A DNA stretch of 64,000 nt from Phorcus lineatus (Eukaryota; Mollusca; Gastropoda; Trochida; Trochidae). The notes below the pieces were generated by a model. That model was not told the DNA's origin, did no database searches, and saw only the letters and a list, made by a program, of their open reading frames with translations. Of this stretch, positions 36,913 to 47,940 are shown piece after piece (positions within the stretch are counted from its first letter, which is position 1; each line of letters starts with the position of its first letter). A program made the position numbers and the translations under genes. The stretch spans positions 8,438,001 through 8,502,000 of the forward strand of contig OV121092.1 in the NCBI GenBank assembly GCA_921293015.1, in the 5' to 3' direction.

Positions 36913-37121
36913 TGATTCTTTATTACCTTTATCTGTACAGATAATTGGTACATAATGAAAACTTTATTGGTACAGGAAGTGGATGTTGAACATGGTGACA
37001 ATAAAATAAGAATTTCTTCAAAGGCATTTAGAAGTTGGTGTAGTCATCCATAATATTGTCTGTATCAATAAAATAAGAGTATTAAATAGGATGTACGATT
37101 ACAATTTTATCAAAATTATTT

Positions 37122-37880
37122 ATCTAATTATTTCTCAATAAATATATAAATATTTACCCAAGTTACACAATATCGTTACATTATTACAACTAAAAAGGGG
37201 TATAAACTTTATTACTGATGGACATTTGTAATAATAAGGTTTGATATATAAGATTCTATAGTTGATATACTATGGACATTTTAATATGAAATGGAATTCG
37301 TCTTCTTTCTAATCTTTACACGGCAGACATTTACGATTAGCAATATTTATTTTATTATATCTACAAGTTTCTATAGCTAACTTGTGTGAACTACCCTGAT
37401 CGGACAACTGCAAAAACTATTCCTAAATATGTAAAAGTACCGACAATATCAATAACCATACCATTATAAAGCCAGTGTTCTGTCGATTTAACTTTACCAC
37501 CTTTTCTGAAAACCATTATCTTAGTTTTAACAATATTTACCTCGAGTTCCAAACGCTCGACAGGACCTCCCCCTGCATTAGACCAATATTATTTCTAAAA
37601 AAACTGACTATCAAAGCCACCAATCCTCACAAAATATCTTACATGAAGATATAAAGAACGAATAACCAAAAATAACTTTCCTCTGACACCCAATTTTGCC
37701 AATTTATACCATAATTTACACCTATCAATTGAATCAAAAGCACGTTTAAAATCCACAAATACACAAAAAATCGCTTATTGCTATTTAGAGTACGACTAAT
37801 CAATGAATGGAGGGCAAATATAGCATCAACTGTGCTAAGATTAGGACGAAAACCAAAACATACATAAATACATTTGTCAA
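37122..37880 (-). pseudogene. Non-LTR retrotransposon (LINE) reverse transcriptase, degenerate C-terminal part
   Basis: Reading the minus strand downward from 37,880, with frame changes, I see FGFRPNLSTVDAIFALHSLI, then after a -1/+1 shift near 37,768 FVDFKRAFDSIDR (RT motif A) and LWYKLAKLGVRGKLF. A further shift leads to NNIGLMQGEVL (motif B). Next comes an abrupt join to LEVNIVKTKIMVFRKGGK (motif D region) and GTFTYLGIVF (motif E). Further down, NRKCLPCKD and EDEFHFILKCP form the Cys/His knuckle of LINE C-termini, followed by IKPYYYKCPSV and NLGKYLYI. The YxDD motif C region is missing, so it cannot be active. The exact clade is not assigned. Confidence 0.85.
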
Positions 37881-38030
37881 AGCATATTTCATATTTTATG
37901 TTTAAATACAATTATTTCAAATCTAAATTAATTCCTTTATTTTCATATGTTCATTCCATCATATTCCATGTTGTCAATCAAAATGTCACAAACATGTCTC
38001 CCTGAGAAAGCCGCTCCACACTTCCACTTG

Positions 38031-38090
38031 ATCGAGATTCGAACTCTATCTGTCTTGGCTATCCTCTCCCCATAGAGTTCGAATCTCGAT
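38031..38090. repeat. Perfect 19-bp inverted repeat with B-box-like arms
   Basis: ATCGAGATTCGAACTCTAT at 38,031-38,049 and its exact reverse complement at 38,072-38,090, with a 22-base loop. Each arm contains GTTCGAATC-like sequence, as in the tRNA B box, so it may be two SINE head fragments in opposite orientation. Confidence 0.8.
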
Positions 38091-38176
38091 AGAGTCAGTA
38101 TTTTGAAATTTTTACTCCACAGAACACGGTCGATTTTTTAATCAGATTGACTTCTACTGTACACTTAATCACCTGT

Positions 38177-38275
38177 TAGGGTGAGTCCATTAATCCAGAA
38201 AGGTAACTGTCTGTGTTATTTTAACAAGCTGTAGGGGAACTGGGGTGTAGGGGTAATGGGCTGTAGGGGTTTTGA
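38177..38275 (-). repeat. Right arm of inverted repeat flanking the LINE fragment
   Basis: Inverted counterpart of 36,796-36,912. It contains a short local duplication of GGTGTAGGGG and GCTGTAGGGG. The two arms bracket about 1.26 kb including the LINE pseudogene. Confidence 0.6.
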
Positions 38276-39645
38276 TGTATAATACTACTTGTCTATACTG
38301 CATAAAACAGATTGAACACATTCTGTACTGTTAATCTAACAAAAGCAAAAAGGTAGCAAAATTGCCTATAGAAATATGTCCAGTATGAGAAAGATATTAA
38401 GAAAGTCGTAGTGGAGGATATCATCTCATATTTTATGGGTCTGTGTGTTGCTGAGTGATATGTGATTATTAAAACTTGAAAAGAAGTTTATTTTATGATC
38501 CCTCATTATGTCATAACGAATTTGACTTGTGTTTAAAGATTAAAGTTACATTCGTAAATTACATTAAAGTTATGTTTTGATCGATTTAACAAGAGAAAAC
38601 TTCATTCACACATTGTACCTCTGACGTTTGAGGATGATATGTCTTGTTAAATGATTGCAAATAGATAGATAGAAATAACCAGTAACATGCTAACGAGCTG
38701 TTTCAGGCAAATTGAGTTCAAATTCTGATGCAAGATTAAATATAAATTACGCTTATAGATCAAATCAATTCACCGGGAAGTTATTTGTTCATAAAGATGT
38801 ACGAATAAATCGCTACGTTTGAGGCAATTTCGTCTTTCCAGAAATATAAATATGATATAAAAAAGACAGTAATACATATAAGATGTTGAGGTCTTCATTC
38901 ACTTTAACAACAGTTATTTTAAATCATTAGTTTACACACAATTACGTTAATGTTCATATATAATTGCATATCAATACTGAAAACTGCTTTAATGGAATTG
39001 ATTAAATATGAAACACAGAATCACAATCTTGCAATGGCAAAAAGTCAAATTCATTTAAAAAAATTGGATTCAAAACATTTTGATAAATTATTGAAATTGC
39101 AATGCGGGACGTTTGCAGACACAAATAAGTCTTTAATCATGAAAAGCATCTGTATGAAAAACAGTTTAAAATTGTTACACTGTTCTGAGAGGATAATCTG
39201 ACTTTTATTTCCACATTGAATTACAAAAAGGGATCTTGTATCTATTTCAATACACAATCTGATGCAAGAACAAGTGTTCCGCGACTATCAAACATTTTGT
39301 GATATGTGTTTGTCAAATTAGGTAACATTTGAGCAGATTGTATATTCTTGATCTCATTTAGGCTATTACATACACACAAGTAACATTATTTATTATTTGC
39401 ATCGATAGCGTTCATATATGTCCATTATATTTTAGAAAGTGCATTGAACCATTGATATAAAAATGATAGATGCCATCATGATTTATTAAATCCATAACAT
39501 GATCCAACATAAAGCACTACTATAGCTCTCGCTCGGGTATTACACAAATTCACACTAGTTTCGTAAAAATAATATGACACACGTCATTGGGTAATAATCA
39601 TGACATGCCAGTTGATAGAACGAATAGTGCATTAGGCATGTCACA

Positions 39646-40267
39646 CAGCTGCATACCGAAAGTTTGTTCACTTACTACTGAATCGTAGTGCAAATATCAT
39701 TTAATTTGGGTTTCGTTTCAACGTCAATACAATAACTTCAGCAAAACTGACAATGGATCACCCACTGTACATGTGTGAAATATCTATGTATGAACTCTTT
39801 TTGGGATCGTCTGATCTCTGGTGTAAAAATTCGAATTTTGGCATATTGATAAAGACAGAGGGGGTTCACATTTTCAAAATTTCGATTGTGTTAAATGTCA
39901 AATAAAATGTTCCATATTGACTCTCTGAGATTAAAACCAACATAATCACACTGACTTTGTGCTAAGGTATAAACGTGACGTATTTTTAAAGAAGATGATA
40001 AATTATAAAGGATATTTTGGAGAAAAATAAAGATTAGTGTTTTCGGAATTTTGATCCCTGGTCACTTCAATGACCTGCCAAAGCTGTTACGGGTAAGTGT
40101 GGGGTAGGATAAACATTTGCCTTAAAGAAGAATGGATTTGCATATGTGGAAATTCAATATTATACGTTTCTTTTTCGCAACGCTACGATACCTCAAAGGC
40201 ATCTCAAATTACATGATATTTGCACTAGTATATACAGGTATGTGAACAAACTTTTGGCATGCAGCTG
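39646..40267 (+). mobile_element. 58-bp-TIR element, copy in unit 2
   Basis: A 622-bp insertion splits the recurring module. The flanks read GCATTAGGCATGTCAC and TTTGATAGTTTCAAG, which are nearly contiguous at 28,580-28,612 in unit 1. The ends start CAGCTGCATACCGAAAG and, inverted, CAGCTGCATGCCAAAAG. The inverted repeats extend about 58 bp with around ten mismatches. It is non-coding. The CAG...CTG ends and apparent TA-rich target in the other copy would fit a Tc1-like or CACTA-like MITE, which cannot be decided here. Confidence 0.8.
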
Positions 40268-41042
40268 AATTTGATAGTTTCAAGATTCATAAAAAGTGTA
40301 ACATTAAGCCAGTCTTAAAAAGGTTGACCATTAGTTGATAAGATTAGATGATGTTAAGTGATATCCATTATTCTTCCCAAGGACGTGTTAGGTATCAATA
40401 TTGAATGTCATATCACTCTCATGCTGGTTGTTATCACAATTTCATTTTCAGCCAAAAACAAATAAAAGAATAAAGATCATGAGATAACTTATCTTAATCT
40501 CTTAGCATTATTTCAACAATGATTTACTTCTGTTTGTATGGTTAATTTTAATCCTTTAAATTCAGTGATACATTGTCAACAACAAATCACATTTTTGTTC
40601 AGATGGCCTTTGAACTGACATGACAAGAAAATGAAATCCCTTTCAGAAGAAAATTTCTATTTGAAAACGCTCTTTGCAGTTGACAGACGCTCTTTGCAGA
40701 GTGTGATCAAAGATTTCACATTCAAACACAAGATTCTTATTTTTGTGAAATAATGGCTTATGAAATGAATTTTTTGGAGTTTTTCTTATGTCTTTCAAAT
40801 GTCAAGTAATGACAAGACGACATGATAAATCAGGTTGAAAAATGAGTACATCCGTATGACAATCAGTCACAACCAGCTAATGATCCATGAGAAGTTGTTA
40901 GAAAGAAACAGGTTTCACTAGAAGTTATCATATACAAGTTCCCAAGAAAAACGCTTGAACACAAAAATACCCTTTAGACAAAGTCTTCAATATTTTTCAA
41001 AGTATAGGTTATAGGTTTGAATTATGAAACACATAAGAATTA

Positions 41043-41155
41043 CTTCTTGAAGGGGCATTTTAGAAGCTGGATTGATGAAGAAGAACAAGTTCTTATGGGT
41101 CGTCAACTTCTTTAGTACAATATCGATATGAACTTGTTCTTCTACATAAGAATTA
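41043..41155 (-). mobile_element. Truncated PLE terminal fragment with 12-bp target duplication
   Basis: ACATAAGAATTA occurs at 41,031-41,042 and again at 41,144-41,155, while unit 1 has a single diverged copy (ACGTAAGAATTA near 30,408), so this is an insertion of about 101 bp plus target duplication. On the minus strand it reads TACTAAAGAAGTTGACGACC then CATAAGAACTTGTTCTTC. This parallels TTAAAGAAGTTGATAATCC then CATAAAATTCCTTGTC at about 53.6 kb and TTAAAGAAGATTGATCC in the intact PLE arm. It contains a 14-bp inverted repeat (41,079-41,092 and 41,130-41,143). Confidence 0.7.
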
Positions 41156-42862
41156 GTTCATGTTTTCAATACACGTATATCAAAGTCACTAGAAAATGAT
41201 ATCTATTTTTGCTTTAAAGCCTTTGCAAATGAAAACTTATGGAATGAAAGGTGTCAAATTGAATTCTTAATTGGCAATTATTTTTATATTCATACCTTGT
41301 ATTTGATTATTTCCAAAGGACAGCAATGTGTGTTTCTGTTACTTATAAATCATTGAATGATAAGAAGAGCAAAATATTTAAATGAATGCAAAGAAACTAA
41401 AGATGGCACAATGTTAAAAATACGAAGGATTTTGGTGTTGGTTATATTTCTGTCACTGCAAAGGTAATAATTCCATTTTTTTTTCTCATTGGTTTCTCTG
41501 GTTCTGATTCTCTCCAATTTTGTTGTAATTTTGAAATATTTTCTGAGGTGTTTACGTTTGTTAAGATTTCTAAACGAGGGTTTTATCAATTTTTAAGGCT
41601 GTCATCCCTTTTTACATTATAACGTACTGGTATTTAATTGCTACATTTTATTGATTTAATGTTTGAATATATGCAAACGTTTTTCTGTCATATTTTGAGC
41701 AACAAAATATTGAACCTCACTAACATGCTTCAAGATTATTACGAAATGATCATGTATTAACGACCTTTTGGCAAACAGAATAAACGTTTCCTGTAATTTT
41801 GAAGAAGCAAAGTATCCCTCTTCAAAATTCTCTAATATGTTGTTTTGTGTGTTTGGTTATACCGGTTTTTGGGTGCAAATTACTTCGATAACCTGTAATG
41901 CTTTTCTAAGTGAACAAAGTCGACAAAATTCAAGTAACTTATTTTCAGCTTCAAGTGGTAGAAATAACTGTTACCTGCGTGCAAATATAAAGTGTTAAAT
42001 GTCCAAAAGTTTTTCATACAGATTACGTGTTAAAAATGCTGCATACTCATTATGACTTCAAAAGCGTCAAAGTTGAAAATTATAAGCACAACGTTTAGTG
42101 GCAATATGATTGTTCAATCGCATGTACTTAGATATGATTGTACAAAATAATTGCTTAGATGCGAATCGAATTGACGTGCCTGAGACTTAGTTAGTTTCGC
42201 AGAAGAGTGACATTAAATCACGGTCAGATGTCAGAAATGCTTATATCAAGTGGACCATTAGAAGGCAAGCAATCTTCATTATTCCGGCTACAGACGTACG
42301 GAATATCAACGTTGCATGCCACAAGAAATGAAGTAAGTTCACTTTGGACCTGATCAATTACAAAATTCTCAAAGTAGAGAATCATTACAAAATGAAATTT
42401 TTTAAAAATTAGCTCCAAATCTTCTTCTGAAATAAAATTAACAATCTTGCATCCACATTCTGATAGCGGTTAGCATTTTCCCTAATCTTCCTACTTCATC
42501 ATTATAAACTTTCAGTATTTTCCAGTTTACGATAATACTGATTCAATAATCCTTATGGGATAACCAAGTCATAATTGAAACATGGAAACATAAATTAACA
42601 GTTGATGATTGAAAAATACCTTTAACATTACAACCCTAAATTGAAAAAATTATGGTAAACGGTATCGTCGTCATAACAATGAAGAGACGATTTGTAATTC
42701 ATTTCATGTCTATTATCAATTTCTTGACAAATATAGACCTTAAGTATCTCTTGATCTAATACATCATGACCAGACATAATAAGATGATTATAAACTAATA
42801 TAACGATTGTAGATCATCAGCCTTTGTACTGTTTGAAGTTAAAAGCCATGATATAAAAATGC

Positions 42863-42895
42863 AGTTGAATGCGCTAACCACTGCGCTATCCAGGC
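42863..42895 (-). mobile_element. SINE head fragment (tRNA-like A box)
   Basis: On the minus strand it reads CTGGATAGCGCAGTGG then TTAGCGCATTC, an A-box-like tRNA 5' half. No B box follows, so this is not a tRNA gene. Confidence 0.5.
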
Positions 42896-43848
42896 CCTCA
42901 AAACTGAAAAAGATTAACCTTACAAATCGTGCTCGTAAATTTGATCAGTACTCATTGAATTGTTTCATTAACACGTGTCATGAGTTAAGGCATCATCAAA
43001 CAGAGAATGAAGCACATCATGACATTGTCACATGTCACCTGTTACGTGACTCGTTATCTTTTCTTCTTTGTATTTTTATCATTTAATCGGCAACAAAATA
43101 TGTTAACATCAACCAACTAATTACTACTGCTACTACTACTGCTCTGATCTGTATCATTACAACTGAAACAATTGAAATTCACCTTTTGAATGTCTAAACC
43201 TCATCAATCATCGACCCTTCAAATAAGGAAACCTTGCTCTGAACAGTGTTATCACACTCCTAACATAAACATTACGTTTCCTAGACTGGTAACATACCAG
43301 AGTACTTTAAACACCAAGTCTGTCCCGATGAACATCATATTGCTTGTGGAAAGAGAGCCTTCCACTTACGTCAGTACTTGTTCAATTAAGATTTTAAAAA
43401 TGGTAATTTGAAATAGCCGTTTACAAACAAAGATTGTCAATTTTTCTGGTTAGGATGAAGAGGAAATACAAAGGACAGCATTGAAACAATACCATAACCA
43501 AACTTTGATAAATATTTAATGTACTCCAACTCAATCGTTCAGTAATGAGTATATCCATTTTGAATTTACACCTGTGGAAGAAATGGATATGTTATGGGTG
43601 GTAAATAATTATTTTCCCTGGTCGAAACTATTTGGTATAGATTATTATAGCATTTTTTTTATATCAAAAATGTGTTTTTTATGATTCGCATACGAGGGAT
43701 TTGCAATTTGCAAAAGATGAGTATACATGTTTGGTGAGTGCATGTGTTTTGGGAGTATGGGTATGTGAGTATATGCGATTTCTATTAATGTTGTGTGGGA
43801 TTTTATCGTTTGCGAGTCTTTTTACATTGTATGATATAAGTTACCATG

Positions 43849-43973
43849 TGTCCGCGAGTTTGTTATGGAGACTTTTCGACTTGAATATCAAATGGGAATG
43901 AACTTCGAGTTTCATATTTAACTCGGACACATGATAAAACTCCATATCAGAATTTCGGATACATGGTAACGTA
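43849..43973. repeat. Imperfect foldback of ~125 bp
   Basis: GTTACCATGTGTCCGCGAG near 43,850 is matched in inverse by GATACATGGTAAC near 43,958-43,971 and CTCGGACACATG near 43,922. The arms are about 50 bp and imperfect. It is probably a MITE relic. Confidence 0.5.
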
Positions 43974-44020
43974 TTTATTTCAAGGCAGATTCTTATTTAT
44001 GCTTTAATATCATTCTTCAA

Positions 44021-44325
44021 TTCCGTATTGCAATATGTTGCGATACAGAAAAGCGTATTGCAATATATGGGTGCTTTTCATATTTTTGTTTCTCCATGCT
44101 CCGTTCACTAAATAACAGCAATTAGAACAGTGATCAATCCTCAACTGGCCGTGCTTTTATAAAGAGAGTTACTTCAGTGCCTGCTTTCGGACTTATAACA
44201 TATTGATGGGTTTTGTTCACTTTGCAAGTTCACACTTTGTTTACAACTTTCAGTAAAATCATAATTTTTTGGTAATTTTTTTCTGCAATTTTACACGGAA
44301 ATTGTTAAAAATTTATAAACCACAT
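44021..44325 (-). mobile_element. Diverged inverse copy of the 392-bp insertion
   Basis: The reverse complement aligns with most of 5347-5738 (CAATTTCCGTGTAAAATT, CACTTTGCGAG-like, TCCATGCTC-like and the terminal TTGCAATACG motifs). Unit 1 has no counterpart at the equivalent place that I can find. Confidence 0.6.
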
Positions 44326-45155
44326 CAGGTTAAAAAAAACTCGCTTTTAGTTGTAAGCATATTCTACACATTGAAGCAAAACATATCATGGTATTAAATG
44401 AACGTTTTAGACTTTGAATAGTATGTTTATTATGTAAATAAAAACCATAAACGGTTATTGCAGTTGTTGACACAAGAAATATTGATAAAAAAAAATGTGT
44501 TGCAATCAAATTGTCAATGCGCACTGAGTACTATACAAGAAGGAGAACAAGTATACCCAGTAACAAATATATTTTAATAAATCAGTTCTATATGCACTTT
44601 TGTCGAGACTAAATCAATTTTAATCATTGACATTTAAAACCCTTTTCGAAATTGTGTTTTAAATATTTATAATTATACTGAATATGAGGAAGTTCCTGCG
44701 TTGAATTCTCTATGATTATATTTGTGTTGGGTGACAAACTACGTGTATAAGCGAGATGTTGTTTATATAGTGATCTGAATCACAATTTGATACCTACAAA
44801 ACATAGAATTACATTTCGTATCTTGACTTTTAGGTGAAGATTTTACCTCTACTTTTTCAGGCAGCTCCCTGTTTTTCCTATTAATACTGTTCTCCTTTCT
44901 TCATTGATCGTATTGCTTTGATGAATCAAATTTGTCTAAAAACAGGAACACATCCAGAAAGACACTCGCATATATGCTGTAAGATCATGCCCTATAAACA
45001 TATAGTTATAGACATTTCTTAAGATTTTATATTTTGGTATTTACTAGGTATCTTCCTATTGGTTCAGTTTCAGGTTCGTTGTACTGGCACTAAACCAAGT
45101 GAAAAGCCAATGCAATAACCGATACCCTGTAATTTGACCAATACACAAATTATTG

Positions 45156-45489
45156 CATCCTGCTAAATCAGCGTATATGAATCCTCTCTGGCTCCTTCCT
45201 ATACCCTGATCTTAGTCAAGCCAAAATCCTCGTACGGCTGGATCGGCTTGATATTCGTTGCTTAGTTAACCTGATATTATTTCAGCCAATGGAATGTCGT
45301 TATGCTAGGAGCGTGAACCTGCTGTCTTAAAACTTAACGGATTTTTTTATCCGGGTGAGGCCGCTGTTGCTGAATGTGAGTCGTCTCATTGGCTGTTTCG
45401 AAAGCTAGCGATACGAGGTTTTTGGCTTGAAGGAGATCAGGGTATATCAGATGTGAGAGCGGATTCATATACGCTGATATAGCAGGATG
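45156..45489. mobile_element. 334-bp MITE with perfect 9-bp target duplication
   Basis: AAATTATTG flanks it on both sides (45,147-45,155 and 45,490-45,498). The ends CATCCTGCTAAATCAGCGTA and TACGCTGATATAGCAGGATG are inverted repeats extending about 30 bp, with related inner motifs. A 9-bp duplication fits Mutator-like or Merlin-like elements. No transposase is encoded. Partial copies lie at 58,756-58,813 and 62,563-62,780. Confidence 0.85.
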
Positions 45490-47851
45490 AAATTATTGAT
45501 AATTAATGACAAACTATGTAGTAATAAGTATACTAATATACCTAATAAAATAATAACATTCCACTTGAACGACAGCAAAGAGGTCATCTTCAGCACCATC
45601 ATCATCAAAAACAAGATTGGTGAATTAATATAACTGTAATAAAACTACTGCAAATAACAATTAACAATAATAATTAGCGGTTGATATATTGTCAGTCTGA
45701 AACAATGTAGAGGTGTAGGGAAAGTAAAAGCCCTCAACCAGAAAGTGCGTCTTTTGACAAGGCCTTACACGTGCAAGCAGAATATTGATTATATATATGT
45801 AAGGTTGTTACGAATGTAAGTCTCAAATCTAAGCAAAAATTAATAGAAAAAAAATAATAATTCAAATACGATACTTCGATAAAGATTGCTTTTGTAAAAA
45901 TGATAATAAAACAATTGTCAAAAGCCGTGATTCTGGCTTCATGTTAGATACAAAGTCCTCGCACTTTATGTTTCTTTAATGAGAAAACTGATGAGTGTTT
46001 TACAAGGTATTCTTGCTAAATGGTTGTTACGTTTATCAAAACACTGTTGCAAGTGAGATAACTCTTTCTTAGTTTTAAAACTCCTTATGTTATGTTAATT
46101 ATATTATCACAACTGTCAGCTAGTTATTGATCAGCAATAACTGGATTCACAACTATGGAAGGAATAAATCAATGACCTGTCTAGCTCATGGGACTATATC
46201 GGTCACGCACGTGTGTAAACAGATTACCAGCAAATGCCGAATAGGCAGTGCCTGATTTGAAATGGTAAGAAAACACAGGAGTTTATGCCTGCGGCTGAAC
46301 GAAATCCTAATCTCGAATCAAAACTTTAATACATTTGTATCATCATACCAACACAAGTACTCTGTTCTGAAACGTGAAATTCTTAAAGAATTCTATTTTG
46401 ATACAATTGAATATCATAATTTGATATGAACAGAGGTAGACATGTTAACGAAAAGTTAGGGAAGGCTGTTTATCAAATATTATTATTGATTATTATCCAC
46501 TTAACGTTTTCGAACGCAGTAAAGTTACCTTAACAATAGTAAAAGAAATAATTGGCAAATTAAATTTGATTGATGAAACGAAGTATAATTTTCAAAGTTT
46601 TCCACAATTGATGGTAATGATTTGACTTTGAAAAACATTGTCATTTCAAAATGATATTTGATAAAAGTATTCCTTGCCAAAGGAAAATTATTACATTTCA
46701 GCTTCATTTTTGGTTTTTAATGCATAATTGGAGCTTTTGATGAACATCATAAATTTTCATCTAATCACAGTCGGTTCTCTGTGAGATATTACCTTGGTAA
46801 AAGTTTTGACTTTGACATCTTTAGAGGATAATAACATATGGTGTCCCAGTCTCTGACTGTAATCGGAAAAAATGCTTTGCTTCTTAACTGGGATAATACA
46901 AACAACATAAATTTTAATGAAATCCTGATGTTCCTTCAATATCATTCGAAATGTACATATATATATCAACATATACTGGTTCATATCTTTCTTGTTCGTA
47001 CCACATAAGAAACTTTTGTGATATGTTTTGATGTAAGCCGATTATGAAAAAAACATATTAAGACTTATGCGAACACTTCCATCTCAGCTAGTCATTTATC
47101 ATATCATGGTTATAATAGATTTCGGAAGGAGATTTAATGTATGTGGTTTACAAGGTACACTAACATTCAGGAGCATTGATCTATTTGTCAATATTCATTT
47201 ATTCAATGCCTAATCTTGATTTACAATGTAAACGTGATATAATTAATGTTTATTAAAGCATGACTGACACAGAGGGATAGTAAAATCCTAATCTGATCAA
47301 ATGTTGATGAACACCTTCTCAGAACTATTCAGAACTATTAGCCATTTAAATATGTCCATACTAATTCGAAAAATGTTCCCTCATTTTATGTTGTCAATAC
47401 TTAAATTCCTTATGAGAATGTATCCAACTCTCTAAATCGATTATAACTAAATGAAATACTGATATATATTTACAAACCAGGCAGTTTACAGTCGATCGAT
47501 TGCTACAAGAGATTAATCAAGACCATTTTTACCTCATATTCTTTAAACACTGCTTTTTTGTGAGTTGTCATTAGCATACTCACGGGGATGTATACTATTA
47601 GACCAAAGAGACAGTCCGGGCAAAGAGGTCATATGCTGTGTTATTTTTGCCAAATTTGTCAAGTTTGCCAACTTTTTATAATTACACGAATCGATGTTTT
47701 CCGAACTAGGAAATTAGAATAAAGATAAAGATAAAGACAATTTTTGGTATCATTCTTCAATTTTTTAAGGGACAAATGATGCGAATATCTATCTAAGACT
47801 ATTATTTGTTACATTTGGATCTTTTACTGTTACTGTTACAGAGAGCTGGGA

Positions 47852-47940
47852 TGAGGTGAGGTGATTAGAGGTTTAACGGCTCTTTCAAGAGTACTTCATT
47901 CACATCACGGCTGCTAGTAATATTACAGGGAGAAGCCCAC
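47852..47940 (-). mobile_element. tRNA-derived SINE, copy 2 (truncated)
   Basis: Only the tail-side half is present (GAGGTGAGGTG, GTTTAACGGCTC, CACGGCTGCTAGTAATATTACAGGGAG). It lies at a position in unit 2 roughly equivalent to copy 1 in unit 1, so the insertion may predate the duplication. Confidence 0.65.

Larger units (their letters stand above)
28500..39550 (+). repeat. Array unit 1 (long tandem duplication)
   Basis: Collinear blocks shared with unit 2: 28,545-28,770 with 39,615-40,430 (interrupted there); 29,430-29,812 with 40,580-41,000; 30,380-30,480 with 41,015-41,215; 31,150-31,560 with 41,830-42,400; 31,780-31,900 with 42,580-42,700; 32,690-33,060 with 43,030-43,400; 34,150-35,240 with 46,360-47,260; 38,340-38,700 with 49,090-49,440; 39,170-39,480 with 51,355-51,650. 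Offsets vary between about 10.1 and 12.2 kb because each unit has its own insertions. No block has convincing coding potential. Confidence 0.8.

Noticed and set aside
42863..42895. A-box-like segment suggesting a tRNA gene
   Set aside because: No cloverleaf can be drawn, and the segment matches the SINE head.
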